A DNA stretch of 64,000 nucleotides from Zhengitettix transpicula (Eukaryota > Arthropoda > Insecta > Orthoptera > Tetrigidae): positions 54,464,001 to 54,528,000 of the forward strand of contig CM073596.1 in assembly GCA_037074705.1 (NCBI GenBank). Reading direction: 5' to 3'. Shown piece by piece: positions 14,242 through 24,315 of this stretch. Under the pieces are notes generated by a model, which made no database searches, was not told the origin of the DNA, and saw nothing but the letters and a program-made list of their open reading frames with translations. The first letter of the stretch is position 1; each line of letters starts with the position of its first letter. A program made the translations under genes and the position numbers.

Positions 14242-14984
14242 GTTCTGACAAAAATATTTGACCCTGGTGATAAAAAACACTAGAATCATTTATTAACATC
14301 ATAAATGATCAGGAGAGAATTTCTTGAACATCGGTGACAATAAAATAGTAACAAAAATAGAAATTAATGTGGAGCTCAATTTTGTGTTATCCGATTCGAT
14401 GAAATAAAAACCACAGTCCTGGGACGTGATCGGGAAGGAACGAGGTGATGTAACAAGCTAAGGTGGAATTATTCGAGATGAGAAACGATGAATTAGGATT
14501 GTGCAAAGAGATTATATTATATGTTGTGCCAACTTGTTTCCTTTTCATTACGTTGATGTTACGTTTATTTTGCCGGTGTGGATAGGGACTTCTTCCCTGA
14601 CTAGTAATGTTTGTGCTGGCGCCGTATTTTGAGCGGCCGTGTCCTGAGCGGACAACAGTCTCTTCCTCAATCCTGACCGCTTAGCGAGCGGATATAAAAT
14701 TTCCAAATCAGTCTTGGTTTTAACATTAAGTGAATGTTATACAAATTTAATTAATAACATTTCTGAAACTTGTCTGGATTTACAATTTCTATCTCCAGCC
14801 ACAATATAGAAAATGTTCCAATTGGTAGTGATTAATTATTAAAATATTCTTAGAAATTATCAATTAAGATACAAATCTTTTAACAGTTATATTTATCTGA
14901 CGTTCTTAAATAAATGAAAACATCAACCTTGTTTAGTTTATTATTAATTTAAATTTTAAACGTTATAATAGAAAAAAACCTTCT

Positions 14985-15022
14985 CCATGTTTTATCTCTA
15001 ATTTATTAGGACCACTTCAGGT
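14985..15022 (-). ncRNA. Hammerhead-core-like motif (decayed)
   Basis: The minus strand shows CACCUGAAG-UGGUCCUAAU, then AUUAGAGAUAAAAC. It aligns to CUGAAGA-GGUCC-loop-GGGAC-GAAAC with several substitutions. Included because the order and spacing are kept. Confidence 0.3.
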
Positions 15023-15170
15023 GTTGTAAAGGCAATTAAATGATCTAATTAAAAAATTTGTGCTTCTAAAAATTCCAAAATAGCAAGATTTCACAAACAT
15101 TATATTTTATAAGACAATTATTTAAAAATTTAATTTAATTTTAATCGCAGGTACATTTCGTGGAATAGCA

Positions 15171-15753
15171 TTAGACTTGTGAAGTACGAAGTGGAGAATC
15201 CGTGTCTGGTCGCGGTAAGAGAGACTTCGACGGATGGATGTGGGGAAGAGAGGCCGAATGTTTGATCCTCTGGGGAATGCTCGCTCCAAGGTTCAAAGCT
15301 CGATGCTCCTGGACCGGTAGCTTACGGAATTCCTGTGGGAAAACGATGGCGCCACTTGTCTTAATTGCAGCAGTTCCATTGTTCGATGTGTACAGACAGA
15401 CAGCATTCCCGGCGAGTCTCAGGCTTTCCGCGGAAATTGTGAGGTGTCTCGGGAACACTGGCCTGCGGAAATATCGTAGCCATCCTCAACTCCTTCTACG
15501 GACTCGTGGGTCCCTCACGGCAACCAGTAAAAGGGATTCCTCCGTCGGTTCGGAACCTGCTGCGTCCGCGGAAGCCGTTAGCAAGTTTTATATAACCGGC
15601 GGAAGAAAAATATGCAAGGAATTTAGGGAAGAAAGACGAAAACGAAATAGCGAACTAATGGGTTCCACGAAAAATCTTGACCATGAATATAATTACACAG
15701 GCAACCTGGACAGCTGGCATATATTCACTTTTAACCAGGACAAACCATGGTAG
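15171..15753. other. GC-rich island open on both strands; product unknown
   Basis: The longest open frame in the window runs 15202-15753 on the plus strand (183 codons). An antisense frame (15171-15458) is also open. GC content here is far above the surroundings. The plus-strand translation is rich in Arg, Ser and Gly, with no domain, signal peptide or repeat that I recognise. It runs directly into a GC-rich SINE-like 3' fragment at 15754. It could be a conserved exon or UTR, or a piece of an unrecognised repeat; a high-GC stretch can stay open by chance. I do not claim a protein. Confidence 0.25.
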
Positions 15754-15822
15754 ATTCCCTTCCTATGCTGTTAAAGGGGAGTTGCCACTTCGGGAATTAC
15801 CTTCGTGTAGCCTAAAAATATA
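15754..15822 (+). repeat. 3'-end fragment of the GC-rich SINE-like family
   Basis: It carries TTCCCTTCCTATGCTGTTAA, then AGGGGAGTTGCC and GTGTAGCC, then an A-rich tail. Only the last 70 bp of the element are present, giving a 5'-truncated copy. Confidence 0.6.
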
Positions 15823-16666
15823 TAAATTAAATAAGACAAAAATTACTTGGAAACAGTGGAAAGATCAATGGTTATACATACAGAAAATTAGGGGAAAAAA
15901 TGGAGATAGCGACTAGTGTGCACAAGACGTGTATTTTTTTCGGGAGATTGGCACACAACACGAGAGGACTAAATCATATCAATGCATGCAAATATATAAG
16001 CAAGCATACATACAGAAGTAAAGGATCTACAAATTATTTGGAATAAAAAATGAATTCACTATTAGAGTTTCATACAGTAGAGGCAGAAAATAGTTACTGT
16101 AGCGAATTAAAATTACAAGCCCTTCATTATTCTTTCCACCTGAGATAAATTTCTAAATTATTCTCCATCGTCGTTCCGAAGAAACACCCACGCATATATC
16201 ATAAAAATTAATTATTAAGTTTTCTATTATTATTAGGTTGACCTAATTAAATCCCACAAATTTGGGTCAAAACTGAGTATTTGTTCGATTTGTATTGACT
16301 TCAATGTCAATGTATGCAGTGAAGTGGGTGTTTGAAATTAAACTTAGTCTGACTTATTTTCCATTACATTTATTTATTTTGTCACGTAAAAAATAAATAT
16401 AAACATTGTTATTTAATTCGTATTTTTAAGGTAATACTATGAGGAAACTCTACAATAAAGTTTTATACATTAATTTAATGGACGCTGTTAGAAATATTTT
16501 TTTTTATTAAAATCCCTTTAAAATTATAAAACAAATTGACCATTCGAGTTTGTAAAGAATAACCTGAATGTTTTAGTTTTTAATGGCTTTAGTTTCTAAC
16601 TTAAAATTTGAGTAATGCTTCTCGTTCTGATGTCAACATTAATAATTTATAAATTATCTGAAATTG

Positions 16667-16746
16667 GTAATAAGAATATCTTCATCAAATAAAGAAAATT
16701 TACATCAATGGAAGTTTATACAGAAGCATAGGTTAAATTTTTTAAA
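16667..16746 (+). repeat. 80-bp repeat, left arm of an inverted pair
   Basis: Nearly identical to the reverse complement of 18096-18177. Shared blocks include AATAAAGAAAATT, ACATCAATGGAAGTTTATAC and AGAAGCAYAGGTTAAA. The arms flank a 1.35-kb segment that includes a GC-rich SINE-like copy. The repeat has no coding content. Confidence 0.8.
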
Positions 16747-16984
16747 ATGTAAATTATCCTCTCAACGTTCTTAATGGATTGATCATCAGATAAAATTTTA
16801 ATTTGAAAGTAATAAATTGTTGGAACAGTTTTCTGGTTTTATATTTACAAGATGTGCTAATCTGTCTTTATAATTTTATTTAAAAACAACTTATAATAAT
16901 TTAAAGTGTAACTATTGGTTAATATTTGGAAACGTTTTAGATTATCCGAGATTATCGCAGGTGGAATGCAGATCGAGGGACTCT

Positions 16985-17431
16985 CCGTTTTTGAACTAAG
17001 GTTCCCACAAGCCGAGGCACATCGGCCTGTTCTGAGAGGTGTATGTTCTGGGGTCACAGACCTTGGGCATACGGTAAGAGTTGTTCGCTGTTACCATTGG
17101 AACAGTCGGCCAGCTGCCTCCTTAACTGGTCGAGGCACGGAGAAGGGAATGCTGCGTCCCCACAGCAAACTCCTCTCCCGCTATCGGAAGGGCGTCGGAC
17201 AACTACCCAATGCCCGACCTACCCGATGCAGGTTTTCCTAGGGTTTTCCCTGCATTTCTTTAGGCGAATGCCGGGTAGGATCCTTAAACCATAGCCCGGG
17301 GGCCCTAATAACCCTCGGCTACCTTCCTCTACCCTTCCGCATCCCCCCTTTCAAATCCCTTCCTATGCTATTAAAGGGGAGTTGCCCAATGTGGATCACC
17401 GTCATGTAGCCTGTTGCCCTAAAAAAAAAAA
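16985..17431 (+). repeat. GC-rich SINE-like element, near full-length copy A
   Basis: The element begins around CCGTTTTTGAACTAAGG. It contains the family blocks GGGCATACGGTAAGAGTTG, TCGGCCAGCTGCC, GAATGCTGCGTCCCCACAGC, TACCCAATGCCCGACCTACC and GCCGGGTAGGATCC, and ends GTTGCCCT plus about 11 A. It is non-autonomous: the open frames through it (for example 16915-17241) are not conserved as protein among copies. The 3' A tail and shared 3' ends indicate retroposition by a LINE. A clear target duplication was not found for this copy. Confidence 0.75.
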
Positions 17432-17692
17432 TTGAAACGGACAAAGTTTATTCTCTCACAAGTGCCTGAGGGGGCCAATTCTGAAAATTGTGAAACGTAA
17501 ACGAAAATACAGCCGTAAAATATAAATTGAATTTTGAACGTCCCAACCCCTTGAGTCTCCTCGTGGCCATTTTCTAAGGAAACATGGAATTGATCAGATC
17601 CGGAAGGAATTTTATTTTTTTCTAAACCATGTTAGGTGCAGAGAAGACAACGTTGAACTCCATAGTTTCTCATTAACTTGTCGGAGATGAAC

Positions 17693-17717
17693 GTGTGTAT
17701 GTGTGTGTGTGTGTGTA
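17693..17717 (+). repeat. (GT)n microsatellite
   Basis: A run of GT dinucleotides with one interruption (GTAT). Confidence 0.85.
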
Positions 17718-18095
17718 GGTATTGAAAGTGACGCGTCATGGCTGTAGCAGGAATTACGGGCTTGCTTGATCCCGTGGGATTCGCCTGTCGATGTCCCGTT
17801 GCCCATTCAAAGGCTGCGCAATCAATTTGTAGCTGTCCACGTCTTCAATGGCCATCCTGATTGCTCCACTTCTTACGTCGTCTCTTCAGGAGACAAAGCT
17901 GTACGAAGTCAAGGGTGTCACAAGCAGGTCAATCAACTGTATCATATTCATCACTGCTCGACGACTCTTCCTGGTCGTCGACTATTATGCCAACTCTTGG
18001 GACAGGTCAAAACCTTCTACCACCATTTTCTATCGTAAGTGGGATTTGATTGGAATTATGAGTAGAACTTCGAAATTCAGTCCAGGTTTAATATA

Positions 18096-18177
18096 AAAAA
18101 AACTTTTTTAACCTGTGCTTCTGTATAAACTTCCATTGATGTCAATTTTCTTTATTTGATATAGATATTCTTATTAC
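18096..18177 (-). repeat. 80-bp repeat, right arm of an inverted pair
   Basis: Reverse-complement partner of 16667-16746, differing at a handful of positions. It is directly followed at 18178 by a poly-T run that starts a minus-strand retroposon tail. Confidence 0.8.
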
Positions 18178-18215
18178 TTTTTTTTAGGACAACAGAGAAT
18201 CCTCTCGCAGGCTTT
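18178..18215 (-). repeat. Retroposon 3' tail related to the GC-rich family
   Basis: On the minus strand it reads GCCTGCGAGAGGATTCTCTG, then TTGTCCT plus an A run. The last bases, GTTGTCCTAAAAAAA, match the GC-rich family's GTTGCCCTAAAAAAA end. The preceding CTGCGAGAG...CTCT resembles the hairpin at the 5' end of copy J (55160-55180). It is a rearranged or related element. Confidence 0.4.
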
Positions 18216-18235
18216 GCTCCCTTTAACCTTTCATC

Positions 18236-18478
18236 TCATGTTACACTTTTATCAACAACATTCCAACTTACTGTACCGAGACATTCACACATACAGGGAA
18301 CACCTGCTTTTCCACACGTGCTTTTCCACCTTTGACCGATATGCACCAGTGATTTGGGGGCGTTGATTCGACAGGTCCTTCGTTTCTTTTCGGAGGAATC
18401 TGGCACCAGATGTTTTCCATCATTGGTTGAGATCAGACGAATTAGATGGCTAAGGTCCTCCTCAAACCACTGTATCAC
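18236..18478 (-). pseudogene. Possible C-terminal remnant of a piggyBac-like transposase
   Basis: An 80-codon minus-strand frame contains, near its middle, an EKKRRTCR segment and then a Cys-rich run (STCGKAGVPCMCEC). This recalls the layout of the Cys-rich RING-like domain that ends piggyBac-family transposases (basic EKK..TRRC, then spaced cysteines). Several expected cysteines and histidines are missing and no DDD catalytic core is visible upstream. The likeness may be chance. If real, it is a dead fragment. Confidence 0.22.
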
Positions 18479-18700
18479 GATGTCGTTCTGACTCGTGTTG
18501 TAAAGGTATTTTTACGCTTCCGCATCTGATGGTTTTAATGTGATCTCGTGGTTTCGCATAACGCGCTGTAATAGGCTCCATTAATTCGCAGATATTTTGA
18601 TGACCACTGCAATAAATTAGTCAATAATCTCAAATGAATCCGTCCGGAGCCTAATGTCTCGATTAGGCGAATATTCGCAGATCTTTTTTTTTTTACTACG

Positions 18701-19015
18701 GTGGCGATCGTTAATTACGGAAGGTATGGCAGACTAACGAATACAAATGACAGCTGGAACAACGCCAAGACGATTGGAGTAACGGTTAGGCGAGGCTCAG
18801 AGGAAACGCCGAAAGCCATTAGGGATATCGGTCGGGATTTATACGTTACCTTACCCACGTACCGGTCTACTGTCTACCCGTGGGAATTGGGTATGCACGT
18901 GAGGAATGACACTCGCCTCCTCTTGGACCATCCAGACCACATAACTGAATCTCTAATTAGAATTCAACGCTACTTAGATAATAAAAAACGTAGTAATGTA
19001 ATCAGGGACGTTTAA
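18701..19015 (+). other. Unrecognised 104-codon open frame
   Basis: This frame has moderate GC and a balanced amino-acid composition, with no low-complexity runs and no recognisable domain. No start context, splice site or neighbour supports it as a gene. It may be part of the same unidentified repeat as the fragment at 18236-18478. Confidence 0.15.
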
Positions 19016-20417
19016 ATATTCAAAAGGAACCCAAAACAACTGGTTCATCGCATTTATTTCAAAAGGGGGCAAAATGAAAAAGAGAGGAAATAGTAAACAG
19101 GCCTCTGACGAAAAAAATCTGGAATAAAAGGTACGTTTACGTCCGAAAGTTGTTGCATGATATGTCAGACAGAAATCGTGGGTAATGTCAACAGTGAAGA
19201 AATTACGTCAGAGATATATATTTATACTATCGATGCCAACATGTGTAAACACTGATCATTTGCGAAATCAAGCTCGCCCAACAGATACCGTTGAAGTTGA
19301 CTGCTCGACTACTTTGTGCAATAAGTGTCGAGTCGATTATGAACAAAAACAAAGATGGTTGATAAAAGATAATAAAAGAGTGGCTAAAAGCTGAAGTTGA
19401 AAAATTGATAAATATTGTAATATACATTTTAAGATATCATTTTAAGATATTAAGATACACCAAGTTGGAGCCAATTTATGTAATATTCAAATTAAATAAA
19501 TGATAAAAACAACGTTGTGGCATCAATTAAAACTAACGTTGAGTGCAATTAATGTGATAAACAAATTGTCAGTGCCCATGGCTTCTTCTGATTCGGTAAA
19601 TGAGATGAACAACGGATGATATTTTTTGAATCCAAAATATAACCTTTTGAGATTTAATTCTGCAACAACCTTTTTCAAATTTGGATCTTTTTGTGTCACC
19701 AGTTTTTTCTCTTCGAACCAAATATTGGAAATATTTATTTGATTTTACTACAATAAACTTCAGCAGTTCCTCCGAGAAAAATAACTCGAAATATATTAGA
19801 GCAAATCCGGTGCTCATTTCTGACTTCACCTTGTATTTATTCGGATGACTTCTACATATAGTTCCGTAGGAGTGAAAGAGGATAATGTTTTCGGTTCGGG
19901 TTGATTATTAAAGATAAAAATTATTTTACTTTCATATCTCAATGATATTCTTGAACATGTGAACAGTTGTTTCCGAAGTGCCTTAAACCATACAACTATA
20001 GTGACTGAGCCACGGCGACTGTCTGCAATCTTTTGTAATCCATATGGAGGAGTTCCTCTAGAGTCCAAGAAATATAGCATCACTTCCACGGATCGATGGA
20101 GGAGGTTGTGGAGGCGGTAGCATTTGGTAGACGCTGCAGCAGACACGTGGAAGCACTTTCTCGCATAACAGGAACTCCATAACTCACACCTACACAGGTC
20201 AGGACAAACATACGAATGACTGTATTAGTCAGCTCATAATGTTCGTAATAATTCTTCCACGTAGAGTGGACACCCATTTTGAAAAGTGGAGACACGACCA
20301 CAATTAGACCTGCCATTTAAATGCTGGTACGCCATCAAATATGACTCGTTTTCAGGTCCGAAGCAGATGGTGGATCCTCTACGTATTCATCTAGTTAGTG
20401 AACGATTAAACGATTTT

Positions 20418-20660
20418 ATATAATAATAAAGATAGCCAAATACAGACAAAATAATTGATAATATAAATACCACACAACGTTTAGTAGTTTTGTGAAATGA
20501 CGAGTGCAGTTGTGTCGCTCTAGGCTCCTCATAGCACCTGAAGAATGGGACAAGGATCCCAGAAACGTTGTGTGGTATTTATATTATCACTTATTTAATC
20601 TGTATTTGGCTGTCTTTCTTAATATTAATTTTCATTCAGACGTAAATATTTTTTCATTTC
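20418..20660. repeat. Foldback repeat carrying a hammerhead-like core
   Basis: The left arm (about 20418-20483) is the approximate reverse complement of the right arm (about 20562-20655). Shared blocks are CCACACAACGTTT / AAACGTTGTGTGG, TATTATC-rich spacers and AGATAGCCAAATACAGA / TCTGTATTTGGCTGTCT. The right arm continues to CAGACGTAAATATTTTTTCA, and the same tail occurs at 55773-55870 and 21116-21200, which defines a dispersed family. Confidence 0.7.
20538..20575 (+). ncRNA. Hammerhead-ribozyme-like core, best copy
   Basis: CUGAAGA (20538-20544) is followed by one extra A. Stem II UGGGA (20546-20550) pairs perfectly with UCCCA (20557-20561), closed by a 6-nt loop, then GAAA (20562-20565) and CGUUGUGUGG. 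Hammerhead cores have the order CUGANGA, stem II, GAAA. The extra A after CUGANGA departs from the textbook core but is shared by other copies here. The downstream CGUUGUGUGG can pair with CCACACAACG upstream at 20469-20480, giving a possible stem III. Stem I is not convincing. Activity is unproven. Confidence 0.55.
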
Positions 20661-21041
20661 GATTATTTTATATTCTCATTCAAATAACAGAATATGTGTA
20701 AAAATAAAACACACATGTCCGTGCTTAATCCACTCTGGATCAATTTTCCTACTCATGGTAAATAGAAAACTTTAACTGACTTGAATTAATGTAATTAATG
20801 GTAATTGGCCAGTATTCAGAATTTTTTATAAACATTAAAATATAATTTTTTTGTGTTAAATTCTTTTATTAAAATTTACAACATATTTTAATTGTCTTTT
20901 TAATAATAATAATTTGTTCACAATGCCAATATCTTTCATTAATATCTACCAAAAATTAATATTTCATAAATAAATATTTAGAATACTTAAAGGGCTTGAT
21001 TTCGCTTCCCTGTCTCTTGTAACCGAAAAGCAACGTCATGA

Positions 21042-21200
21042 TAGTATATTTTTAATAATAAGAAGACAGCAAAATACAGACAAAAGAATTGAAAGTATAA
21101 ATATATGATTATATAGTGTGGTATTTATAGGATCACTTGTTATGTCTGTATTTCACTGTCTTTCTTATTTTCAAAACAGACGTAATTTATTCATTTTAAT
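21042..21200. repeat. Second foldback copy of the same repeat family
   Basis: The left arm (about 21042-21100) contains AAGACAGCAAAATACAGACA. The right arm (about 21116-21200) contains GTGTGGTATTTATA, TGTCTGTATTTCACTGTCTT and CAGACGTAA. The arms are imperfect reverse complements and match the 20.4-kb copy. The ribozyme-like core between them is lost. Confidence 0.6.
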
Positions 21201-22900
21201 AATATATTTTTATTATATAATTTGCTTTGTTAATTTTTTTTTCTGATTATTTATAAACCAGTTATTTGTACTGTACCAATTAATAGTGATGGAAATTCTA
21301 TAATAAAATCGAGGATTTTTAGGCACGTGCCTCCTCAAAATACCGAATTTGTTGAGAGATTTCACAGTCTGGCCACCACAACAGTCCTTCAACGATTGTA
21401 ACAACACCGTGGTGGTGGTTAATGGCCACAAGTTCTCGTAATTAATGATCCTTTACAGGAGGCCGAACATGGGCCATATAGTTATTTTTATATATACATT
21501 TTTTTTAAAAGATTGCTGGTAATATCCCACGTCAAATGTTGGTCGAACGTGTAATAGCCCAAGAACGGTGTACAGCGGACATGTACGTACATCACTTTCA
21601 ATCCTGACGACAGGAAGACGCACAGTAGTTCTTCAAGTAAGAGGAAAAAAATGCATTCCATGATTAATTAGAAGGTGCCGCCTCTTTCGTGTAACAGGAT
21701 GGTTACTAGAAATCTTCCCAAGCTCGTAAAATGTAATGTTTTTCTCCTTCCACGTCTTTCACCTCCTAACAGATTTACGCAATATAAATCCCACTGATAG
21801 GGACAAGAAGAAGAAAAAATGCAACAAAAAAACCCTAACGCTACAGAAAGTCATGGAGCACATCAAATACAATTTGGCCTACAAAGTCAGGTAATTATGT
21901 AAACGGTGAACCAGAAATATCCATGTCTGAGGTGTACAATTCGACAAATAAGTTATGACACGTGTAAATAATTTATTTGTAATATACTTTTGTAAATGAC
22001 TTATTAGCACGTGCTATTGGAGCGTCAGCAGAGCGGTTTTGACTCGACGACGTCCCTGTGAGGAAGGACGCGTTTGCTGGCGTCGGTTTGAGTCCAGTGT
22101 TGCGTCGCTGTCTATCGAGGGACATGATGAAACTACAACCCACAACGCAGAGCCAGGACAATACAAAATGAATAGGTTATGTTTCCCAGTAGCCGATGCA
22201 AGTGTCATTGCCTTGAAATCATTAATTTACATTAAAGCTCCAAAGGGAGGGAATGTAGATTTATCTCGACGTTTTCTACAAAACTGTACGACACTCCCTT
22301 CGTAATCGTCCACTTTTGATTACCATTGTCCCCGCCATTGTCTCAGCTCCGTGAAGTAGTCCCGGACTCCTTGTACCGTCAAAGTGACTGGACTGGGGTT
22401 AGGAGATGAGTGTTCCTATTCCCCGGAGACGGAGACTGAAAGGCCGCACCCAAGTGACGCAACCAATAAATCTCTCAACGCCTCAGACGGAAATAATTAC
22501 CCTCTCTCAATGAGAGGGGGTTGGAAATAAACAGTCACTGCAAATGGTCTTTCAGAAAAATTGTGAGATACAGCAACGGGGGAGAAATAAAAATATATGG
22601 TTGTAAATTCATCAGACAACCAGAGAATTGGATAACGGAAATTTAATCCTGTGTAGAGAGAGATGATAAATATGTAATTATTAATAGCCATATAAGTCAT
22701 AAATGTACGATTTATTCCTTGTCTTACGAAGATATTTTTTGTAACCTAATCCGTTATTTCAGTTTCATAGCTTCTAGCACTGGGATGTTTATGGAGCAGA
22801 GGCATAATTAAGAAAAACATAATTAGTGGCAAAGCAATTAATGCAATAAAAATATATCCAAGTTTCAGTTTAACGTCTGTTTTGAATTAATAAAACAATG
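21201..22900. other. Stretch without a supportable gene
   Basis: AT-rich with a moderate-GC patch at about 22010-22480. Overlapping frames are open on both strands of that patch but none matches a family I know. No RNA or mobile-element signature was found. Confidence 0.4.
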
Positions 22901-22904
22901 GTTG

Positions 22905-23108
22905 ACCTTATACAGACACTTTTTATTTATATTATGACGTCGTTTACAAACCATTTTATATCTTCTTCGGGTATTTTCATACAGAGGAGGATTTAATTAT
23001 TAATTATATTGCTAGTAATAATATTGTAAAAAAATGTACAAGAAGATACAAAAAGGTATCGAAACGTCGTCATAATAAAAAACAAAGTGTCTGTATAATG
23101 TCATCAAT
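22905..23108. repeat. Inverted pair of hammerhead-like units
   Basis: The left arm (22905-22980) and the reverse complement of the right arm (23037-23108) share TTATACAGACACTTT, ATTATGACG and CGTTT-AYA blocks. Each arm contains its own core-like motif pointing outward: CCGAAGA...UAAACGACGUC on the minus strand, and ACAAGA-A-GAUAC...GUAUC-GAAACGUCGUC on the plus strand. A head-to-head pair suggests duplicated element ends. Confidence 0.65.
23037..23074 (+). ncRNA. Hammerhead-core-like motif with a covaried stem II
   Basis: Stem II GAUAC (23045-23049) pairs perfectly with GUAUC (23056-23060), directly followed by GAAAC (23061-23065) and GUCGUC. The 5' core half is UACAAGA, so three of the seven CUGANGA positions are changed. 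Compared with UGGGA/UCCCA at 20546-20561, both stem strands differ but pairing is kept. This points to past selection for structure. Confidence 0.45.
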
Positions 23109-23945
23109 TGTTTTTACCAATAAAAATATACTAACACGACGTTTCGTCCATAATTTCCTACGTATTAATGAACAAAAAATTTATCTTAAATTACATTTTA
23201 AAAATGATTCACGCAGATTTATCTCCAAACCATAATTTTGATTGGCACATTATAAAAACCTTGTATAAATAAATATGTACTTTTTTTAAGATTATTAAGT
23301 AAAATGTTGTATATTTGTTCAAACAATGCAGCAATAAATGTTAAAAAACAAGATAGATATATTTTACTGACTTAACTTAATTATAAACCAGTCATATTAG
23401 TCATGAAAATATTATAATAACATTAAAATTAGAGTATATTAATAAAAATTAGCACGAGGTATCGTTCCTTTTTTGCAACAACTGCAGGTGCATTTATAAA
23501 ATTATTTTACAATCTGAATATAATTTAATTCTTGAGATTTAAATACATGACTACAATTTGGTCGAGAAAATATAATAACGTATTTATATCTCAAGATAAT
23601 TTTTGATGAGTTGTTTTAAATCACGTCAACTTAGCTATTACAGTTGAAGTATATTTCTAGATATTCGTGGCTCGTCACCCCGCCTAGACTATTTTCGATC
23701 TCATTTATCAACGAGATTGACATCCCTTTCCTTGCCGTTAATGTCTAATTTATTTTCATTAACCCAAGTACTGACCTTGTCCAGGGTTTTCGTGTAACAC
23801 TAATGTAGCTCGACAACTGGCAGGGAAGCTTTTGAAATGTATTAAAAATTTATTTAGACCATATTAATTCTTGTAAGATGTTAATGGAAGATCTAGCAAT
23901 TATAGGTGGGTCTGAAATTTTATATAAATAATTATGTTGACATTT

Positions 23946-24315
23946 ATATATATATATATATGAATCCTTAATTATTAATTTAATAACCAAAATTTATTCA
24001 AATGAAGTGATTATGACAATAAAATTTAAATAATATATATATATAAATTATTTAAATTTTATTTTCATAATTTAAATAATATATATATATATAGTATTTA
24101 AATTTTATTTTCATAATCACTTCATTTGAATAAATTTATTTAATAATAAATTTAAATAATATATATATATTATTTAAATTTTATTTTCATAATCACTTCA
24201 TTTGAATAAATTTGTTTCATAATAAATTTAAATAATATATATACTTCATTTGTGAAGTGATTATGAAAATAAAATTTAAATAATATATATATATATATAT
24301 AATTTAAATAATATA
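23946..24315. repeat. Nested AT-rich palindrome array
   Basis: A unit of about 80-90 bp built of TTTAAATTTTATTTTCATAA, TCACTTCATTTGAATAAATTT and AATAATATATATA occurs at least twice forward (about 24100-24155 and 24170-24225). It occurs inverted at about 23995-24050 and 24245-24285. (TA)n tracts sit at each palindrome centre. The block can form large cruciforms and probably grew by inverted duplication at TA repeats. Confidence 0.75.

Noticed and set aside
16985..17431. Naming the GC-rich family as a published termite SINE (Talua/Talub)
   Set aside because: I cannot verify the published sequences from memory, so the family is left unnamed.
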